Below are positions 33,411 to 43,802 of a stretch of DNA of 64,000 nt, in pieces. This DNA comes from Takakia lepidozioides (lineage: Eukaryota > Streptophyta > Takakiopsida > Takakiales > Takakiaceae), in the NCBI GenBank assembly GCA_030704615.1, contig CM060732.1, positions 29,059,053-29,123,052 on the forward strand. Direction: 5' to 3'. A program made the position numbers and the translations under genes. The stretch's first letter is position 1. Each line of letters opens with the position of its first letter. The notes beneath the pieces were generated by a model, which had not been told where the DNA came from, searched no databases, and worked only from the letters and a program-made list of their open reading frames with translations.

Positions 33411-33558
33411 CAACCCCCTCCTGTAAAATTATATTTAAGGTGTTTTAAACCCCCCTCTGTATGTATAATGTTGTACATGGGGGGGTTTAAAATACCCCCT
33501 CCTGTGCACGCACGTGGTTGGTACATTTAATGAGGAGTGCACCCCCCGGGAAATGCCC

Positions 33559-34299
33559 CAACTCCTCATGGGCATGCCGCACTAACCGTGCCCGCTGTGT
33601 TGGGTGAGGCACAATCCTCACTCGACCATCCTCCCACACTCGGAGCAGGTGTGTCCCCTCTCACTTGAACCTCTTGGCTCGTTGTAGGATCCGATCCCTC
33701 TCCTTGGCAGTTACAGTGTCTCCAGTGCGGAGGTAGTCCAACACAACTGAATCCTCATGTATATCTTTGGCGCCACCTTGCTCATTGCTGGCCTCAGGGT
33801 CCTCAGACACTTGATCTACAGTCATCCCTGTTGCAGGTCCAACCTGGCCTTCCGCTGCCAAGATACACAGAAATGCAGATGCATGCCATCCGGGCACCAT
33901 CTCCTCGTCCGTCTCACCATGCCACCGAGCTCCAGTGTCATCCTGCTGGCTCGTGCATGGATTGCGACTCAACCCATCTGCATTGCGATTGACCAAACCC
34001 GGTCGATGCACCACCTGAAAGTCATACACTTGAAGGATGAGTGCCCACCGTGCAACCTTCCCCGTAAGCTTGTCTGACTCCATCAACCACTTGAGTGGTT
34101 GGTGATCCGTGACAAGGGTGAAGAGATTGCCGTATAGATAGCACATGAAGTGTGCCACGGCCCACACTGCAGCTAAGCATTCTCCCTCATATGAGCTATA
34201 CTTAGACTCTGCAGTATTGTTTGCGCGGCTAGCATAAGCCACTACGAACTCTCTTCCCTCATCATCCACCTGTGTGAGCACCGCTCCAAGCCCTAGCAT
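33559..34299 (-). pseudogene. RNase H and N-terminal integrase (copy 2)
   Basis: The frame to 33,661 has RNase H landmarks MLGLGAVLTQVDDEGREF, AESKYSSYEGECLAAVWAVA, LVTDHQPLKWL and NRNADGLSRNP, then the linker to integrase. The first catalytic Asp lies upstream in the preceding frame near 34,310. The remaining bases to 33,559 encode the start of the HHCC module up to the 7-kb insertion. Confidence 0.85.
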
Positions 34300-35294
34300 G
34301 CTCCAATTTGTATGCAGCTGAAAAGGACGCCCCTGATAGGTCGTCTCAAGATGGGCGCTGAGGTCAACCTCGCCTTGAGCTCTTGAAAAGCTTGTTCTTG
34401 CTCATCTTCCCACTGCCACTCCTGGTCCACCTTGGTCAGCTTGGTTAGAGCCTTTGCAATGGCACTAAATCCCTTAACAAACCGTCTGTAATAGTTTGCT
34501 AACCCCATGAAAGCTCGAACTCGGCTCACATCCGTGGGGCGTGGAACCTGTGCAATGGACTCTACCTTAGTTTGTTGTACCCCCAATCCTCCAGGATATA
34601 TCATGTGACCCAGATACTCAATCTGGTTGTGGAAAAACTTGCACTTGCCCGGATGTAACTTCAATCCGTGCGTCCTCAAGCGCTCAAATACCCCCTGAAG
34701 GTGTCTCTCATGCTCCTCCACCGTAGCACTAAAGATGATGATGTCATCTATGTAGCACCGAGCAAACTCCACCCCTGCTAGAATCCTGTCCATGACTCTT
34801 TGAAACTCAGCGGGAGCGTTTTTAAGCCCAAATGGTAAGAACCGCCACTGGTATAGGCAATCCTTCCCGTGCTCATTGATCCCCCATAATGCCGTCTCTT
34901 GCTTATCCGCCTCCTTGATCGGCAACTGGTGATATCCGGATCGTAAATCCAACGTGCTAAAGACCGTGGAATGCCCAATGGCATCAAAGATCTCCTCTGG
35001 TGTCGGCATGGCATACCTATCGGACTTGGTCTGACGATTTACAGGCCGGTAATCACCGCACATACGTCTCTCCGTCCAATTGCCATAGACATCCTTCTTG
35101 GCTGGCATCACTGTGGCTGAAGCATACTCTCCACTAGAGAGCTCCACCAAACCTGCCTCCCAGAGATCTTGAGTCCTCATCTGAATCAAAGACCTCTCCA
35201 TGTCACTGTATCTATAGGGTCTCCGAAAGATTGGTGTGTCAGTGGCCAACTCAATACGGATCTCTTGACCCTTCAGTGCTCCCAAGTCCTTCAA
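34293..35294 (-). CDS. Reverse transcriptase (copy 2), open frame
   Basis: A 333-residue uninterrupted frame covers the whole [67 protein letters not shown] and the catalytic CYIDDIIIFSA, then the thumb and connection (EYLGHMIYPGGLGV, FMGLANYYRRFVKGF). The box is YIDD, usual for Ty3/gypsy. It breaks at the RT/RNase H border (one-base change near 34,330). This is the best preserved enzymatic part of the element in the window. Confidence 0.9.
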   Translation of the reverse strand: MKDLGALKGQEIRIELATDTPIFRRPYRYSDMERSLIQMRTQDLWEAGLVELSSGEYASATVMPAKKDVYGNWTERRMCGDYRPVNRQTKSDRYAMPTPEEIFDAIGHSTVFSTLDLRSGYHQLPIKEADKQETALWGINEHGKDCLYQWRFLPFGLKNAPAEFQRVMDRILAGVEFARCYIDDIIIFSATVEEHERHLQGVFERLRTHGLKLHPGKCKFFHNQIEYLGHMIYPGGLGVQQTKVESIAQVPRPTDVSRVRAFMGLANYYRRFVKGFSAIAKALTKLTKVDQEWQWEDEQEQAFQELKARLTSAPILRRPIRGVLFSCIQIGAC

Positions 35295-35453
35295 ACTGAA
35301 GGCAAAGCAATTCCTGTAAGCCCTCAGGAACCGCCGTATACGTCGTCTCTCTCCTCCGGTGACAATGGGTCCAATGTCAGGCTCCCAATTGTCCTCCGTA
35401 ACTGCAACCTTAAGTCCAGTGGGCTTAGAGATAGAGGACGCGTTCTGTGGTTG

Positions 35454-35866
35454 CTATGCTGCAACCTCTTGAGCAGTACTCCCTTCCTGCTCAGTCAATG
35501 ACAAGACCTCATCCTGCCCCATCATCTCATCATTGAGAACCTCCTCATCCCGAGAAGAATCCCCAACCTCATCCATCACAGCTGCCTTGGCTGCCAACTC
35601 CCTCTGAACCTCAAGCACCTCCCACGTGTGCCATGGATGTCTACACCTCGTGGTCCTCACCGGCTCGCCCCCACTCACTGCCTGTACCGTCTCGGTAGGC
35701 AGAGATACCGTCAAGGGAAGTGCACTCCGCACTCTACGTTGCTCAGCCATAGCCAAGCTGATAATCCAGGTCAAGCAATTGAGATCCATTGCTTGCCCCA
35801 ACACCTGACGACGTGATGCCTCAGAAAGAGAAGGCACCGCCGTGGTCCCAGTGGAAAATCCCATAG
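35454..35866 (-). pseudogene. Methyltransferase C-terminal motifs and linker to RT (copy 2)
   Basis: The frame has RAMGFSTGTTAVPSLSEASR and RQVLGQAMDLNCLTW, the C-terminal end of C5 methyltransferases (LLG/LGQAxxxN region), followed by a Glu/Asp-rich linker (GDSSRDEEVLNDEMMGQDE). The rest of the methyltransferase lies beyond in inverted orientation. The first residues of the open frame come from the junction and are not genuine. Confidence 0.75.
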
Positions 35867-35869
35867 CCC

Positions 35870-36754
35870 GTGGAATTGGATCCACAGCGTGGGGAGGCAA
35901 GCCGTCAGGCAAGGCTTCCTCAGTCATTCACATTGGCGGAGACTGTGTTGACGCCATCCATGGCACCTAGTTCTCGCCCGACTGTTACCGAGGCGGAGGT
36001 TAATATGCCATTGGGGAGAGCTACACGTGCAGCACTGACACCTGCTACCAAGGCTAGTGCGGCCGATGTGTTATTGGGGGCAGCCACCTCTGTGTGTCAA
36101 GCCCCACTGTTCTCGGCAACCATGATTGCGACGCCGGGAATAAGACCAGCTGCAGTGTTCAGACTAGCAACAACACTCTGTGAGAGTGGGGAGGTCACTT
36201 CATCTTCTGCGGAGTTAGTGGAAGGTGTAGTGGCAGAGGGATCCTCGGATTTGAGGGTCAAGACTGCCACGGCTGTGCCCTGGCAAACTGCAGCTGCCAG
36301 ATTAACGGGGCTGCCAGCTAGGCCAGCCTTTGAGCGCGCCATGGTGACACCTAGAGTTGTCTTGTTAGACAACCATGAGGGCATTTTCTCATTGAGTGGA
36401 CCGGCAGGCAAGAAGTACCGGCCACTTCGGGTCTTGTTGGACTCGGAAGCTCAACCACTGATGTTGGGCAGAGCTGCTATCACAGGTTTGGGCCTCATGG
36501 AGGCGGATATGGAGCCTTGTCTTTTCCAGATACAGACATCTCTGGGAGGATCAGAGCACGCTCGGGGCATGACACGGCGTGAATTGGCCATTAGACTGCA
36601 GCCGGATCATCCTAGAGATGGCTCAGTGATGCGAGCCAAGGCCATTGTGACAGATGCGGTCTCTTACGATGTCCTCGTTGGTGGGGCAGTGTTATACCCC
36701 ATGGGCTTCACCCTGGACTTTTGGGAGGAGTCAGCATCCTACAGGCCTGGATGA
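35870..36754 (+). pseudogene. Gag tail and aspartic protease (copy 2, inverted segment)
   Basis: A 294-residue frame starts in the gag Ser/Ala-rich tail (APSSRPTVTEAEV) and ends at a TGA inside the region after protease, where copy 1 has a Trp codon (SYRPGW). The protease loop reads VLLDSEAQPLMLGRAA; the Gly of the D-S-G active site is changed to Glu, so this copy is probably inactive. Confidence 0.75.
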
Positions 36755-36942
36755 CAGTCAGGGGATGGTCGTCGTGCACAGCTCCCTGTGACATTCATTG
36801 GGGGTATTGCGACTACCCAGCGGGGCAAGATGCCAACACTAGAAGCCTTTACAGCTGCAGTTAGTTGGCCTGGAGAGTTGCTGGAGGGCAATGCCCATGC
36901 AGAGGATGTGCCACCTCCAGCAGAGCAGGATGACATGATGGT

Positions 36943-37944
36943 ATGGCGGAGTTGCCTGCCATGATTGCTCACACTCCATGGTGGGGTACGAGCAAGGATT
37001 TGCAGCAGGCTGCTGATGGACGGGTGCAACAAGCTTGGGTAGAAGCTTTCGTACCGTCGGGAGAGGAGGAGAGTGCGGTGATTGCACAAAGACCACCCCA
37101 GTTGTCGCCATTGGACACCACACCTCTTGTGTGGCAGCGCCCGGATGAAGGCATATGCCTTCTGGACTTGTTTGGCGGGATCAACACTGGATTGGCTGCA
37201 GTGCTGCAGGCAGGTGTACGAGTTCGACGTTACCTCTATGTGGAGAGGGATGAGACTGCACGACGCGTCTCACTGCGCCATGTGGCTCAGTTGGTACAGC
37301 AGTACCCTGACTTGTTGCCTGTGTCTGCAGTTCGTGGATACCAACAAGCCTTGCCAGCAGACATTTCCTTGTTGGGGGCGCAAGATTTGGAGCAGGTTGG
37401 CTCCATTGATCTGATAGTGGCAGGTTGGCCCTGCCAAGGGCATTCATCAGCCGGGCATGGCAATGGATTGCGAGACTCGAGGACGGGTCTGTTTTGGGAG
37501 ATGGTGCGGGTTTTGCGCCACTTGCAGCTTCATCAAGCTGTATCTCCAGCATACATCTTGGAGAATGTGCCACTGATGGGTGATTCTCGGGCCAAGGTGA
37601 TGGCCAGTGTGCATCAAGTCCGGTCATGGCTTGGGTCAGCAGTGTTGCTGGATGCAGTTGCAGTGGGGTCACGGGCTCATCGTCCACGGCTTTGGTGGAC
37701 TAACTTGATGTCACCCACACTGCTCAAGCGTGCATTTGATGGGGTGCAGCGGCCAGCACACCTCACCGTGGATGGCATTTTGGACACAGGGAGGCAGTCT
37801 CAACGTGTGAGACACGATGACCGTTCTCCTTTGGCAGTGGTCAACAGGGTGGGTCAACCACGAGCAGCATTACCTACACTGCTCAGCTTCCCAGGATCCC
37901 ATGCTTTTCGGGATGGTGGACCTGGCCTCTTGTGGGATAGCTAG
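36943..37944 (+). pseudogene. C5 cytosine methyltransferase motifs I-VIII (copy 2, inverted segment)
   Basis: A 333-residue open frame has motif I LLDLFGGINTGLAAVLQAG, motif II YLYVERDETARRV, a spacer with LIVAGWPCQGHSSAGHGNGL (motif IV, catalytic Cys), RTGLFWEMVRVLRHL, motif VI AYILENVPLMGDSRAK, and motif VIII-like GSRAHRPRLWWTNL. These are the residues for AdoMet binding, cytosine attack and Glu-mediated protonation. DNMT3/DRM enzymes share the AHR-R-W/F pattern. The C-terminal motifs were cut off by the inversion, so activity is unlikely. Confidence 0.9.
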
Positions 37945-38239
37945 TTACAACAGTTAGTGGAGCCTAAATGGAGTGGCTCAGGGACTCGTGATGCTCATCA
38001 AGTCACGGCTGCAGCAGACTCCACTTGCTGTAGTGGTAGCGCTGCTCCACACATGAATCCCATGCCTCCCATATCTCCTCCCTCAGGAGCAGGAGGTGGA
38101 CCATCCCGCCTGGGAGCTGGTACCGCCTAAGCTATAGCCATGGCAGTGAGCCTCTGCTTTAGCTGCTGAAGCCGGTTGGCCATGCCTTGGTCAACACCCT
38201 AACCTCCGTGTCCTTGGCCATGTTGAGCTTGCCCTTGGC

Positions 38240-39617
38240 CTACACCTCGTGCCCGGCCACCTCGTCCTCTCTGAGCTGGTCCACCTCGCCCCCGGCCACC
38301 ATTGTTCCCTTGGAACTGGCATGGGCGCAACTCAGGGTGCAAGTCATAACACTAGGCATCTCCATGCCCATACTTGCCACAATGCCCACACTACAACTGT
38401 GCAGGCTATGCTTGTGCCGACCTTCTGCCACTCTCTGGGCAATCTCTCTTGACATGGGGTCCTCCACATGTCCAACATATCACCCCTGGTTGTTGTTGGC
38501 CTGCAAAAGATGCCACGGGCCTCTGCACATGAGGTCCCCTATAAGCTCCATGGAACTTGGGCTGGGCAACCTTGGCCCCTTGACCACGCTGTTGGGCAGT
38601 CCCTTGTGCCTGTGGGCTAGCAGCTGCGCCTCGTGCAGGCATGTCCTTGCCAAATCCAATGGTAACAACTCGCTCCTCCACCATGTTGAGCTCAATCCGT
38701 TCAGCCAGCAGAAACACATCTGCTAATGTGGGTTGGGCTGCCTGTAACAGGGTTGCATCTCGCACCCTTCTCTTGAGCTCCTTGTCCAGAATTCCATACC
38801 AAAACTGGATTGTCTGAGCTTCAATAACCCCTTGGGTCACACTTATCAAGCGCCTCATACGAGTGTACGCCTCTCGCAGGCTCTCACTGGGTTTGCGCTG
38901 GAAGTCTTGCAAACTTCGCAGCTTCTCAGTCCGTACACCTTGGTAGTTCCTCCGCAACTCCTGGAAGAACTCCACCACCGGGCTGAATCTAGGCACATGT
39001 GTTGTAGTCGTGGGAGGATGAGTAGTAGCACCTTCTGCAGAAGTACTGGCACTACTTGTTCCACTACTAGTGCTAGCCGTGGGAGGTATTGGTGCTGATG
39101 CTGCTACTGGTCGCGTTGTTCTTCGAGTAATGGAGACGTAGTCAGGTGACCAATACATCCTCCACTCTTCAATTTCTGCTTCATGCCCTCGCCTGAACTC
39201 GTGGTAATCGTCCATAGGCGGGCCTTCCAAATGCTAGAACAATCCTTTCCACGCCATAAATGGGGTGAACAGCTGTGGATTGCGCATCTGCTGCAAATCA
39301 CACTAGATGTCGAACTCCTGGATAAAGTCATCCAGCTCGATTGTGCCAACAGCTCCAGAATACATGTGAGGTCCCTTGGTAGCTCCATACATCTCCTCCA
39401 TGTCGTCCCACAACAATGGCGAAGAAAACTGCACACTTGTTGATGAAACCTCCGGGTCTGTGTCAGACTCTACAGTAGTTGAGGGTGGCGGTGAAGGTGG
39501 TCTGAACCGAATACCTCGTCTTGTGAACCCACTCTCACTGTTACTGCCTGTAGCCGTACTCCCCTCAAAACCCTTGGGTAACTCCGTGATGACACTCACA
39601 ATGTGCACCTCCCCCAC
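38240..39617 (-). pseudogene. Gag-like protein (copy 2)
   Basis: The frame 39,230-38,406 (274 residues) covers the helical gag core, and shows zinc knuckles CWTCGGPHVKRDC (CCHC) and, in the next frame, CGHCGK. Upstream frame 39,617-39,303 gives the acidic Ser/Pro N-terminus. A stop or indel between them lies near 39,235. It aligns block for block with copy 1. Confidence 0.75.
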
Positions 39618-40137
39618 GTGACACTATAAGGCTCTAATACTAATCCTAATAGTGACACGGGTGGGCACCTGTTGCAGTTTAAGGGTCATATCTTAATGGC
39701 TCAGGGCACCTGCACCTGCATCCACCGCAAGAACTCCTATGGTTGGCTGGTCATCAACCCAGCCTCACCATAGAAGAAACACTGGTGGTCTTGCTGGTCA
39801 TCACTCCAGCCTCACCACCGACAACATACTCTAGGATTGACCGGTGATCAAATCCGGCCTAATCCCTATGAAAGCAAGCGCCCACACAAAACCAACATGG
39901 CGCACAGTCAAGCATGCAGGTGTTGGGGGGGATCCAAACACAAGAAATCAAAACATCAACACCCCCACACCAAAATCCAGCTGCAATGTTGATCCTGCAG
40001 AATAGCCCAGCCCAAAAACCCGGACTGACTGGCCTCCACCAAGAGAGGCTTTGGCAACTACAAGTACAAGGTAATGAAAATAGTACAAAGATGGAGGGGA
40101 AGAATAGAAGCCCGCCCAAGCAAGATCTAATCCTGAT
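39618..40137. other. Leader/spacer of copy 2 between upstream ORF and gag
   Basis: Near-identical to 15,088-15,496. No coding potential that survives comparison of the two copies. Confidence 0.5.
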
Positions 40138-40980
40138 CTATGCTATCAACTGCCGGACTTCTCTCAAAGTGCCTCGCTCTGCATGATGGTAAGGTGTAGG
40201 AGGTATATCTATGTCCAGAAACCTACCACTAACCTTGTCCCAAGCTACAGTAGCTCGCTCTAACCAACCCTCCTCCTCTTTCTGCCATGTAGAGACAAAA
40301 CAACACTCTGCTATCTCCCGCTCACTGAACACTAAAGAAAACAAAGGTAGGGTCTGATAGTCTCTCAACTCGAAAGCTTTGAGACGGTTGCGGGTGTCCT
40401 CATTGCGAATGAGTGCATCTCCTTCAAAAAGAACAAACTTGTCCTTGCTAATGAACCCCCGCTCGTGGTTGCCTTGTGCAGAGCGTGTCCGGCTGCAACC
40501 GTGTCTGATTGCACAAACTTGTGTAGCTCCTGCTCCTCTGCTCCAGTACACCACGGCTTTGTGGCTGAACACCTTGGTCCCCGGGGCTGTCTTTGGCTGT
40601 GTTCCAAGCCTAGCTTTCACCCACTTTGGTATTTCACCTACAGCTGCAGAACTGCTGGCTCCAACAGAGTTCTGACTGTCCAAGGCGATATTGAGGCCCT
40701 CAACGCCAACTACAGCAGTCTGTTGTCTACTGCTAATGCCTGACTCCTAGTATGCAATCAACTCGTCCAACTGTTCTCCACTCAAATCAGTCTGAGTTCC
40801 TTGGGAAACATAAATCTTGTCCCTTTGTGTGCACAGGCTAAGAGACGAGACCTGCCCTTCAATTACGTCCTCATTTCCCCCAGCCATACAAGGAGGACAT
40901 CCACAGACTTGTCTCTCATACAGACCAGAACAGGTTCTAGAAACAGAATTGTGGATCTTTCACGGCATACTCACACTCTA
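40138..40980 (-). pseudogene. Unrecognised upstream ORF of the retroelement (copy 2)
   Basis: The frame 40,683-40,138 is open for 181 residues and matches copy 1 in the same order (FVLFEGDALIRNEDTRNRLK, DIPPTPYHHAERGTLRE). The N-terminal part is readable by comparison up to about 40,980 but is broken by stops. Family unknown. Its presence in both copies argues that it belongs to the element. Confidence 0.55.
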
Positions 40981-41238
40981 AAAATTCCATAGATTTTTAG
41001 CAGAGTCCCAAAAACAAAAACCAGGTCTAGATACGTAGATTTCCCTTTTCTGCAGCTATCCCCTCAAAAACTGAGTCAAACGGAGCTCATTTGACAAAGA
41101 TATGACCAACCAGGCTCTCTAAACATAACACATTTTTCTTTTCTTTTCTTTTTAAAAAAAAAAAGACAAAACAAATACAAAGAAAACTCTTTTTTTAAAA
41201 AAAAAAATACTTGTCTTGGTTCTTGTTCCCTGGTTATC

Positions 41239-41440
41239 TACGGGTTCCCGAGGCCGTTCCCCTCGCACTGTGAGCACACTACTGCCCCATTTCCGGTGCA
41301 GTTTGAGCATAGAATGCTGTCGACTTTACTTGGAGGCGTGGACTGTGATGCCTGGACGCACACACGCCCCCGACCTGTTCTACACTGCGGATGACCACCA
41401 TCACCGCATTTCCGAGCGCACTCCACAGCTGCAGTCTTCC

Positions 41441-41493
<53 letters not shown>

Positions 41494-41528
41494 ATGGCGA
41501 GACTTACAACAACAGCACAGGGCATCAT
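41239..41528 (-). CDS. First exon of a DnaJ-type (CxxCxGxG) zinc-finger protein
   Basis: The frame starts MMPCAVVV at 41,528, runs through a Ser-Leu dipeptide repeat encoded by a (CT)n microsatellite, and then reads SILCSNCTGNGAVVCSQCEG, two CxxCxGxG/CxxC motifs of the DnaJ cysteine-rich zinc domain found in plastid chaperone-like and oxidoreductase proteins. It ends at a possible donor (CCC|GTAGAT near 41,239). No second exon is found; the methyltransferase retroelement copy 2 starts 127 bp downstream on the same strand, so it may sit in the first intron. It could also be a captured exon fragment. Confidence 0.55.
41443..41490. repeat. (GA)n microsatellite
   Basis: About 24 GA units on the plus strand inside the DnaJ-type exon (CT on the coding strand), giving the Ser-Leu repeat in the predicted leader. 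Confidence 0.95.
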
Positions 41529-41529
41529 G

Positions 41530-42802
41530 GCGTCCTTGGCATCAGCGGCATGGTGTGGGTGCCCTCAGATGTAGCTCACAGTAAAGGCGATCTCGCATGG
41601 AGCAACCTCCTCTGCAAATGCTGCTCGGCTGCCCTAATGGATCATGCATCACTCCTCTCATCTTCAGGAGAGGCCCCCCTGCCAGTTTTTTTTGGGTTAC
41701 CGAATCGGCCTGGGAAGATTTTGCATCACTGTTGGTTACTGTCCAAGACGTCCGCCACTTCATGCCTCCAGCCTGAGTCCCATACAATGCACAAACTCAT
41801 GAGTCCGTAACTTCCATGATTGGAACAAAAATACAAGCTGTCGCATATGGTTCTCCTGCAGCTAACTAAAAAATCACTTCAAGTTGCCAGCCTTCCTCAG
41901 GCTGCGGATAGGCCCTTCGCGTGCGCAAGTGTGGTATGTGGGGGATCATTGTTGTGGTTTGGGAAAGGTAAGTGGACCTTTCCATTGCTGAAATCTGTAA
42001 CCTTGATCTTGTACCAGCCTGTCTGTATGTCTTTTCCATGAAACTTGTCTCTACCTACGACTCCGGCCACGTGTCCTGTGGCAACAGCGGACTTCACCCG
42101 CTTGTCATGAGGATTCAGTAGACATTGTCTCCCCCATCTTGAACCCTGCAGATGCAGACTATTGGGGGGCAGTCGCTGCCACTTGATGATGCATTGGCCC
42201 TCACATATATTGCCACCGTCTTTGCAGGGGTCCCGCCTTCCACATCCTTTCCTGCCTGCATTCGTGAAGTAGCCCTGACCCAACTCTGAAATCCTCGGAA
42301 CTCTCTTCTAGCGAACGTGCAAGGAAAGAAGCGTTTTGTGGGGCCTTGCCCTCCTCCCATGTTGAGGTACATGTTGTTCCATTAGCCTGGTATAGTCCGG
42401 AAGGCTCTTATGAAGTATGTGCTTGGACTTCACTGCCATCGTCTACTGAAAAGCACCAAATGCCGCCTTCGTCCTTAATTACTCGATTTCTCTGTAGGCT
42501 TGCGTGAGATTGCAGAGCAATAACTTTGGCATCCACACAGATTCTCCAGTACAGACCAACTGCTATGCCAGTGCGACTGACAACAGCTGCTTGTATTTGC
42601 CGTAGAATCATGTGTCCCTTTGCCATGGCTCATGTGTGAGCTCATGCTGGACTTACAACAGCCACTCAACTTGAACTTGAAGTTCTTTGCCCTGATTCTG
42701 TTCTTTTCCTCATCGTCCTCTCCTTCCCCTTCCTCGTCGACCTCCTTAGCTTGTCACAAACATAATCCACAAACCACCATAATTTCTTCTCTCACTTTCA
42801 AA
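41530..42802. other. Stretch with unrecognised minus-strand ORFs
   Basis: A 128-residue minus frame at 41,897-42,283 (containing VATGHVAGVVGRDKFHGKDI and a TLAHAKG end) has believable composition and may be a piece of a transposon-borne or host gene; I cannot assign it. A second minus frame at 42,408-42,626 is open but without known motifs. Confidence 0.3.
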
Positions 42803-43226
42803 ACAAAAACCACAAGTGCTAAAACTAAACTCACCTCTGGCACTCACAGATGCAAGCTCATCTCTCTCGAGTGATAAGAAAAGCTAAAAGACACACTCTT
42901 AACACAAGAAACATGAAATCCATCTTGTCATCACTCTTTCAAATAGAAGTCGAGCCAGGGGCACCCCAAGCTATGGGGACTCCACCCCACAACAACCTAC
43001 ACTCCCATCATAAGCACACTCAGTCCTGAACGATGAAGGAGCTCGGTCGCGCAGGCTCAACTCGAGAGAGATGAGCTGTGCGACTGCCGCTCTCGTGAAG
43101 ATAAGGCGGTTCAGGTGTCAAACTAAACTTGACACCTGATTTAACACTTGACCTAAATCCAAGTGTTAAATACAAATAACTAGCTTTATTCTAGTTGTTT
43201 TCACACTGTGCCTATTTAACTTGACA
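42803..43226. repeat. Dispersed repeat Y, copy 3
   Basis: Same order of blocks as 18,428-18,835, including AGCCAGGGGCACCCCAAGC and the three hairpins, ending TTTAACTTGACA. It is closer in sequence to the copy at 24,598-24,956 (shares GATAAGAAAAGCTAAAAGAC). Confidence 0.85.
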
Positions 43227-43802
43227 TCTTAGAAATCCAGAGACCCGCCGTGTGGTGTTTTGTTTTTTATTTTTAATCATGAAGCGGCGCCTCGGCCAGC
43301 CACATGGCGAGGTGCCACGGGTCAGGTTAAACGAAACAAATGGGATGGGGGGAGGTGGTTTTGAACCCTTGACCTCTCCCATGTGGGTGGGAGTGGCGAG
43401 GTGCGACTGGCCTGTCGCGCCTTTTCAAGCATAATGCCATTTTTCTTGTGGGGGGGGGGCGCTGGTGGGCGCCTATATAAACCATTCCCCCCTCATTTTC
43501 TGATCACTTTTGCCCCTTTTGTGGTGCGGTTCCTTGGCATCATGTAGTCCTTTCGGACTTCGTTGTTTGTCACTGCCAACGGGAGGTGCAAAGGTGATTA
43601 TTTGGGGGGGGGGAGGTTTTGTCGGTATTCTATTGGTCAGTCCCACACACTTGTTCACGGTACAATCATTGTATCACCATTTTTCCGTTTCCAGATCTCC
43701 AGCGGCCTGTTTTTTTGCAGAAAACTACGAAGACTCCATCCACACGCGTTCATTGCCATTTTTTTGAGGTTTTGGACCATGTAGTGGGCAAATGTTTATA
43801 CA
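43227..43802. other. GC-mixed spacer upstream of kinase-like gene
   Basis: A minus-strand B-box-like GGTTCAAAACC at about 43,360 suggests an old tRNA-like repeat. A poly-G run (43,451-43,459) is present. TATATAAA at 43,473-43,480 could be the TATA box of the following gene. Confidence 0.35.

Larger units (their letters stand above)
26525..33550. mobile_element. 7,026-bp terminal-inverted-repeat element with 8-bp target duplication
   Basis: The ends are CCCGGGGGGTGCACTC (26,525-26,540) and its exact inverse (33,535-33,550). Both ends then have an 18-base gap followed by CACGTGCGT in inverted orientation. The flanking 8 bases AAATGCCC (26,517-26,524 and 33,551-33,558) are duplicated; copy 1 has this site once and uninterrupted. 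Subterminal CCCCCTCCTGT-type repeats occur at both ends. An 8-bp duplication is typical of hAT elements, but the TIR does not begin CAGGG and no transposase core is visible, so family is open. Inside are a zinc-finger ORF, two LINE fragments in opposite orientation and a tRNA-like repeat. Confidence 0.88.
35868..37967 (+). other. 2.1-kb internal inversion in copy 2
   Basis: Relative to copy 1 and the rest of copy 2, this segment is reversed. Left break: plus strand CCCATAGCCCG then GTGGAATTGGATCC; right break after GTTAGTGGAGCCTAA at about 37,967. Both breakpoints line up with positions about 11,235 and 13,320 of copy 1. The inversion separates methyltransferase motifs I-VIII from motifs IX-X. 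Confidence 0.85.
24513..41112 (-). mobile_element. Ty3/gypsy retroelement with methyltransferase and PHD finger, copy 2 (interrupted and internally inverted)
   Basis: Homology to copy 1 covers 24,957-26,524 and 33,551-41,112. The gap is a 7,026-bp insertion (26,525-33,550). The segment 35,868-37,967 is inverted relative to the rest. Minus-strand order otherwise is upstream ORF, gag, [inverted gag tail - protease - methyltransferase motifs I-VIII], methyltransferase tail, RT, RNase H, integrase, PHD. The 3' side carries the terminal block X twice (24,513-24,597 and 24,957-25,041) around dispersed repeat Y. Flanks differ from those of copy 1. Several parts that are broken in copy 1 are open here and the reverse, so the ancestral element can be read by comparison. 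Confidence 0.85.

Noticed and set aside
26525-33550. Classic hAT transposon
   Set aside because: The 8-bp duplication fits, but the TIR start and the lack of any hAT transposase domain do not, so I left the family open.
7318-41112. Copies 1 and 2 as one segmental duplication
   Set aside because: Homology stops sharply at both element ends and the flanks are unrelated.
43330-43440. tRNA-like SINE on the minus strand (GGTTCAAAACC box)
   Set aside because: Only a B-box-like string is visible; no A box at the right distance.
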